Below are positions 39,342 through 42,678 of a DNA stretch of 42,678 nt, one piece after another; the first letter of the stretch is position 1, and every line of letters begins with the position of its first letter. The stretch is from JAWCNN01 sp038848005 (lineage in GTDB: Archaea; Thermoproteota; Bathyarchaeia; Bathyarchaeales; Bathycorpusculaceae). The stretch is from NCBI GenBank assembly GCA_038848005.1, contig JAWCNZ010000014.1:1-42678 (forward strand). The letters are read 5' to 3'. A program made the position numbers and the translations under genes. Below the pieces are notes generated by a model that saw only the letters and a list, made by a program, of their open reading frames with translations, did no database searches and was not told the origin of the DNA.

Positions 39342-40484
39342 TTGAAGGAAAAAGCTGAAAGACTTTTCGAGAAATCCATTAAAATTTTGAGGCTTCTTTG
39401 TTTCGAAAATGGAGCTATTATAGCCGCACCTACGTCATATGGCTACTGCACCCACATATGGAAGGCTTTAGACACGCCCGCCCTAACGCCAGAAAGTTTA
39501 GGATACCATTTTGTTTGGGTTCGAGATGGAACTTACATGGCTATGGCTTTGGACGCCACAGGCAACCACGAACACGCAGAAAAATTTTATGAATGGTGCA
39601 TGCAAGTTCAAGACCATTCGGGATGTTGGCTCCAGTGTTATTGGCCAGATGGAAGGCGCGCCATAAACAGCTTGGAAATGGATCAAGTTGGCACTCAAAT
39701 TTTTGGAGTGTACAACCATTACTTGCTGACCAAAGACATGGATTTTATGTTTAAGACTTGGCCGATGACGAAGAGAGCCGCCGATTTTCTAGTTCAAAAC
39801 TTATCAGCTAATGGCTTAATCAATCCGTCTTTCGATTTGTGGGAGGAACGTTGGGGGCATCATCTTTACTCGAATGCTGCTTCTGCAGCTGGACTTTTTG
39901 CCGCTTCACGCCACGCTGAACTGCTCGGCGAGTGGGAATGGAAGGAAAAATGGGAAAAAACAGCGCAGAATTTAAGGATAGCCCTTATAGAAAGGTTTTT
40001 GCATCCTAAAAAAGGCGTTTTTGTACGTTCAATTAATCCGTTGGATGGAAAGGCGGACATTAGCGTTTTAGGTCTTGTTTTTCCTTTTTCGCTTGTTTCG
40101 CCTATGGACGTGCATATGATGCGAACCGTGAAGGAAATTGAAGAGAAATTGGTGGGGGATGGAGGGGTTATGCGGTATTTAGGCGATAAGTATGACGGTG
40201 TTCCAGAACATAAACCTTGGACGCGTACAAAGGGTAATTTCTGGGTTTCGGCAACTCTGTGGTTAGCTTTATACCATTTAGAAGTAAAAGAATGGGAAAA
40301 AGCAGAAAGACATTACAACTGGGTTGTTGATAAAGCGACTGAGGATTGCTTTCTTCCACAACAAATCGACAGTAGGGGAAAACCGTGTTCAGCCGTTCCT
40401 TATGGTTTGGCTCATGCCCTCTTCATTTTAGCGACGCTTAAAATACGTGAAAACTCATGCCTAAATCCACAGCAAATTAAATAA
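39342..40484 (+). CDS. GH15-like protein 2, catalytic base replaced
   Basis: A paralogue of the preceding gene (380 residues, TTG start, 20 nt downstream). HFVWVRDGTYMA at about 56-67 and the acid motif FDLWEER (Glu168/Glu169) are kept. The base motif reads FLPQQ, with Gln340 where family members have Glu, and the WSHA motif has become GLAHA. Hydrolysis by the usual inverting route should be weak or absent, so it may be a binding, regulatory or altered-specificity partner. Catalytic domain only, no signal peptide. Confidence 0.85.
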   Translation: MKEKAERLFEKSIKILRLLCFENGAIIAAPTSYGYCTHIWKALDTPALTPESLGYHFVWVRDGTYMAMALDATGNHEHAEKFYEWCMQVQDHSGCWLQCYWPDGRRAINSLEMDQVGTQIFGVYNHYLLTKDMDFMFKTWPMTKRAADFLVQNLSANGLINPSFDLWEERWGHHLYSNAASAAGLFAASRHAELLGEWEWKEKWEKTAQNLRIALIERFLHPKKGVFVRSINPLDGKADISVLGLVFPFSLVSPMDVHMMRTVKEIEEKLVGDGGVMRYLGDKYDGVPEHKPWTRTKGNFWVSATLWLALYHLEVKEWEKAERHYNWVVDKATEDCFLPQQIDSRGKPCSAVPYGLAHALFILATLKIRENSCLNPQQIK

Positions 40485-40525
40485 GCACTTTTATCTATAA
40501 ACTGAAGATTCTGTTGGGATGCAGA

Positions 40526-42079
40526 GTGACCGACATAATCTTTGTGTTTAAGGTTCATCAACCATTCAGATTGAAGAAAACTTTCTTTTGGGAGCAGAAC
40601 ATGTTCCGCAGATTGAAAAAGGAGGAACTATTCGATTTTTACTTTGACGATGCGAAAAACCGAGAGATTTTTGAAAGGGCTTGCAGAAAATGTTATTTCC
40701 CATCAAACGAAATCCTTCTGGAGCTTATTGACAAATTTAAAAGGGAGAAAAAACAGTTTAAGGTGTCTTTTAGCATTTCAGGCACGTTTCTGGAGCAATG
40801 CGAAAGGTACAACAAGGATTTGTTGGAATCCTTTAAACAGTTAGCCGAAACTGGATGCGTGGAATTCTTAAACCAAACTTATTACCATTCGTTGGCTGGG
40901 TTATACCCAAACCACGACGAATTTATTGAAGAAGTTAAAATGCACCGTGAAATAATGAAGGCTCTGCTCGGCGTTAGACCCGCAACGTTCGAAAACACTG
41001 AGCTTTTGTATAACAATGTCATAGCAAAAACTGTTGAGAAACTGGGCTACATTGGAATTTTCACAGAAGGTGTTGAAAGAATCCTAAAGGGCAGATCACC
41101 CAATTATGTGTATAAGGCAAAAAACTGTGAAAGGCTCAAGGTTTTATTGAGGAATTACAAGCTTACGGATGATGTTGGTTTTAGGTTTTCAGCCAGATGG
41201 TGGAACGAGTGGCCCCTAACCGCTGACAAATACGCATGTTGGCTAGCGGCAACCCCAGGTCAATGCATCACCATTTTCCCAGACTATGAAACCTTTGGAG
41301 AACATCACTGGCCAGAAACGGGAATTCACGATTTTCTTAGGCATCTTCCAAGCGAAATACTGAAGTGGGAGCATCTCTACACGGCGACACCCTCAGAAGT
41401 TTTGAACAAGTATCGGGCTGTCGGCGAAATTGACGTTCCCGAGTTGGGCGGGACGGTTTCATGGGCGGACATTGAACGGGACGTGAGTTGTTGGCTTGGA
41501 AACACCATGCAATGGGCTTATTACACAAGAACAAGGGACATGGAACCATTAGTTAAGGAATCGCAAAACGAGCATTTCTTGAAGCTTTGGAGATACTTTC
41601 TTGTTAGTGACCACCTTTACTACATGTTCACAGCGGGCGGGGCTCCAGGCGAAGTTCACAGTTACTTTAGCCCCTACAACTCGCCAGTAGATGCTTTCGT
41701 CACGGCTCTTGGCGCCATCCTCGACTTCGAATCACGATTGAGGCTTCACGTAATAGCTGCAAACGAGCCTTTCCTATTCTACACGGGTGCTGGCGAAGAA
41801 GCTTTCACCGGAGTGAAAGCTTGGAGTTTAAAGGGCTTTGTTGAAGCCGTTAAAAAAATTGATTTAGAATCCATCGAATTCCATAATGAAAATGGAGATT
41901 TTGAAAATTGGGCGAGTCTTTCGCTTCGCGACAAAAAATTAGCCAAACAGTTCAGCGAAGTAAGGGCTTCAAAAATTGTTGGCGAACCCCTCAGAAAAAT
42001 GATAGTGGAAGTTGCAGAGGCTAGGTTCACGGAGCTTAGCAGAAAAATAGGCGCCGTGGCGGAGGTTTTTGACTCTTAA
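40526..42079 (+). CDS. GH57 family alpha-amylase-like enzyme
   Basis: A family 57 glycoside hydrolase, retaining mechanism, acting on alpha-1,4-glucans. The first conserved region FKVHQPFRL is at the N terminus (residues 8-16), the nucleophile Glu lies in ATFENTELLY, and the acid Asp in FPDYETFGEHHW. Length from GTG 40526 is 517 residues; TTG 40514 would add four. Similar in arrangement to the GH57-GH15 pair of methanogens. No signal peptide, so it probably acts on internal glycogen with the two GH15 proteins. Its stop overlaps the convergent glycosyltransferase stop by 3 nt. Confidence 0.9.
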   Translation: MTDIIFVFKVHQPFRLKKTFFWEQNMFRRLKKEELFDFYFDDAKNREIFERACRKCYFPSNEILLELIDKFKREKKQFKVSFSISGTFLEQCERYNKDLLESFKQLAETGCVEFLNQTYYHSLAGLYPNHDEFIEEVKMHREIMKALLGVRPATFENTELLYNNVIAKTVEKLGYIGIFTEGVERILKGRSPNYVYKAKNCERLKVLLRNYKLTDDVGFRFSARWWNEWPLTADKYACWLAATPGQCITIFPDYETFGEHHWPETGIHDFLRHLPSEILKWEHLYTATPSEVLNKYRAVGEIDVPELGGTVSWADIERDVSCWLGNTMQWAYYTRTRDMEPLVKESQNEHFLKLWRYFLVSDHLYYMFTAGGAPGEVHSYFSPYNSPVDAFVTALGAILDFESRLRLHVIAANEPFLFYTGAGEEAFTGVKAWSLKGFVEAVKKIDLESIEFHNENGDFENWASLSLRDKKLAKQFSEVRASKIVGEPLRKMIVEVAEARFTELSRKIGAVAEVFDS

Positions 42080-42678
42080 GAGAATAATGCACAAACCTTA
42101 ATTATTCCAAGTTTTGTGAGATAATATCTCAGCTTTCCATGGCGGTCTTTAAAAGCCGATACGTAACCCAACTGCGCCAATTTCTGTAGCATTCTGCGAA
42201 TAACGCTTAAACTCATTTTTAAAAGTTTATGGATTTCCTCCGGCAAAACAGCCTTTCCCTCGTTAACGGCTCCTAAACTGTACAAACAAACAAGAATCCT
42301 AAAATCTTGGGGATACCTCTCAAACTTCAAAGAAAAATTGATTTCCGGCGGTTTCGTTAACTTTGGCGGAACAGACGTTATTACATGGTAGTACACATTT
42401 AATGTTTCATCAGAAATTTTTTCCCAATTGTATTCTTCAATGATTTTGCGGTAGGCATTTTTTCTCAGCTTATCTGCGTAGGCTTCATCTGTCAAAACTT
42501 TGAGGACGCCCCAAGCCACCGAATCGGAATTGTCAGCATACACTTTTACTCCTGTTTTGTCGTGTTCGATGATTTCGGCTAGTCCGCCCGTGTCTGAGGC
42601 TACTACTGGCGTTTGCGCCGCCATCGCTTCAAGCGCGGTTATGCCGAAGGGCTCGTAAAGCGAAGGCACAACACACAC
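42076..42678 (-). CDS. Glycogen-synthase-like glycosyltransferase, N-terminus outside window, fused to winged helix
   Basis: The visible 200 residues are the end of a GT-B glycosyltransferase (GT4/GT5 type): PSLYEPFGITALEAMA is the nucleotide-sugar site with the conserved E-x7-E, followed by DTGGLAEII. After about residue 120 comes a domain not typical of the family: FRILVCLYSLGAVNEGKA, LPEEIHKLLKMSLSVIRRML and LAQLGYVSAFKDRHGKLRYY fit a winged helix (helix, helix, recognition helix, wing). So glucan synthesis may be linked to DNA binding in one chain. The upstream part lies beyond the window. Confidence 0.85.
   Translation of the reverse strand: MCVVPSLYEPFGITALEAMAAQTPVVASDTGGLAEIIEHDKTGVKVYADNSDSVAWGVLKVLTDEAYADKLRKNAYRKIIEEYNWEKISDETLNVYYHVITSVPPKLTKPPEINFSLKFERYPQDFRILVCLYSLGAVNEGKAVLPEEIHKLLKMSLSVIRRMLQKLAQLGYVSAFKDRHGKLRYYLTKLGIIKVCALFS

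Overview
The window is archaeal chromosome, most likely from an uncultured TACK-lineage archaeon; Bathyarchaeia is my best guess, from gene content only. The archaeal marks are a CTP-dependent riboflavin kinase fused to a winged helix, RibL, pantoate kinase and archaeal PPAT, diphthine synthase, deoxyhypusine synthase, a class I CCA-adding enzyme, a Dpo4-type polymerase, TATA-box promoters, and two tRNA genes whose introns fit bulge-helix-bulge (BHB) rules.

Layout. 1-4394 (minus strand): a cation/Ca2+ exchanger cut by the window edge, a DUF763 protein, and a coenzyme A cluster (PPAT, pantoate kinase, ECF-type S component). 4439-11970 (plus): a type IV pilus-like locus with a pilin gene, then an operon encoding a secretion ATPase, its membrane platform and four or five pilin-like or secreted proteins. 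One 26-bp motif precedes both transcription units. 11990-14833: flavin cofactor genes (RbkR-type riboflavin kinase, RibL) with a rhomboid protease, a DUF357 protein and diphthine synthase. 14929-18161: tRNA-Lys with an intron at 30/31, a pair of 40-nt hairpins, a large CARDB surface protein, a 39-residue membrane protein, and tRNA-Tyr with two introns.

18132-23321 is an integrated element of 5,159 bp (circular length) bounded by 31-bp direct repeats from the 3' end of tRNA-Tyr. Its integrase is of SSV type: the attachment site lies inside the integrase gene, so integration left an N-terminal piece at the left end and a C-terminal catalytic piece at the right end. The two reading frames join in register across the repeat. 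The C-terminal piece also carries a one-base frameshift. Cargo: winged-helix regulator, zinc ribbon, small LSm-like protein, small membrane proteins, a second short tyrosine recombinase and proteins I do not recognise.

23380-35748 is mixed: surface and membrane proteins, ThpR, CCA-adding enzyme, UppP, a HIT-like protein, a PIN-like DUF5615 protein, an OLD/RecF-like ATPase followed by a doubly frameshifted Toprim-like partner (possibly a decayed defence pair), Dpo4, a second hairpin pair, a MacB-like ABC exporter, a surface protein and a universal stress protein. 35729-38226 has a radical SAM protein, deoxyhypusine synthase, a Cys-rich protein and tRNA-Gln. 38257-42678 is a glycogen/starch cluster: two single-domain GH15 proteins (one lacking the usual catalytic base), a GH57 enzyme, and the end of a glycogen-synthase-like glycosyltransferase fused to a winged helix.

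The observations I rate highest are the partitioned integrase with a ribbon-helix-helix-like N terminus, the shared pilus operator, the off-standard start of the first pilus operon gene, the loss of an encoded CCA on tRNA-Tyr through integration, and the repeated 40-nt hairpins.
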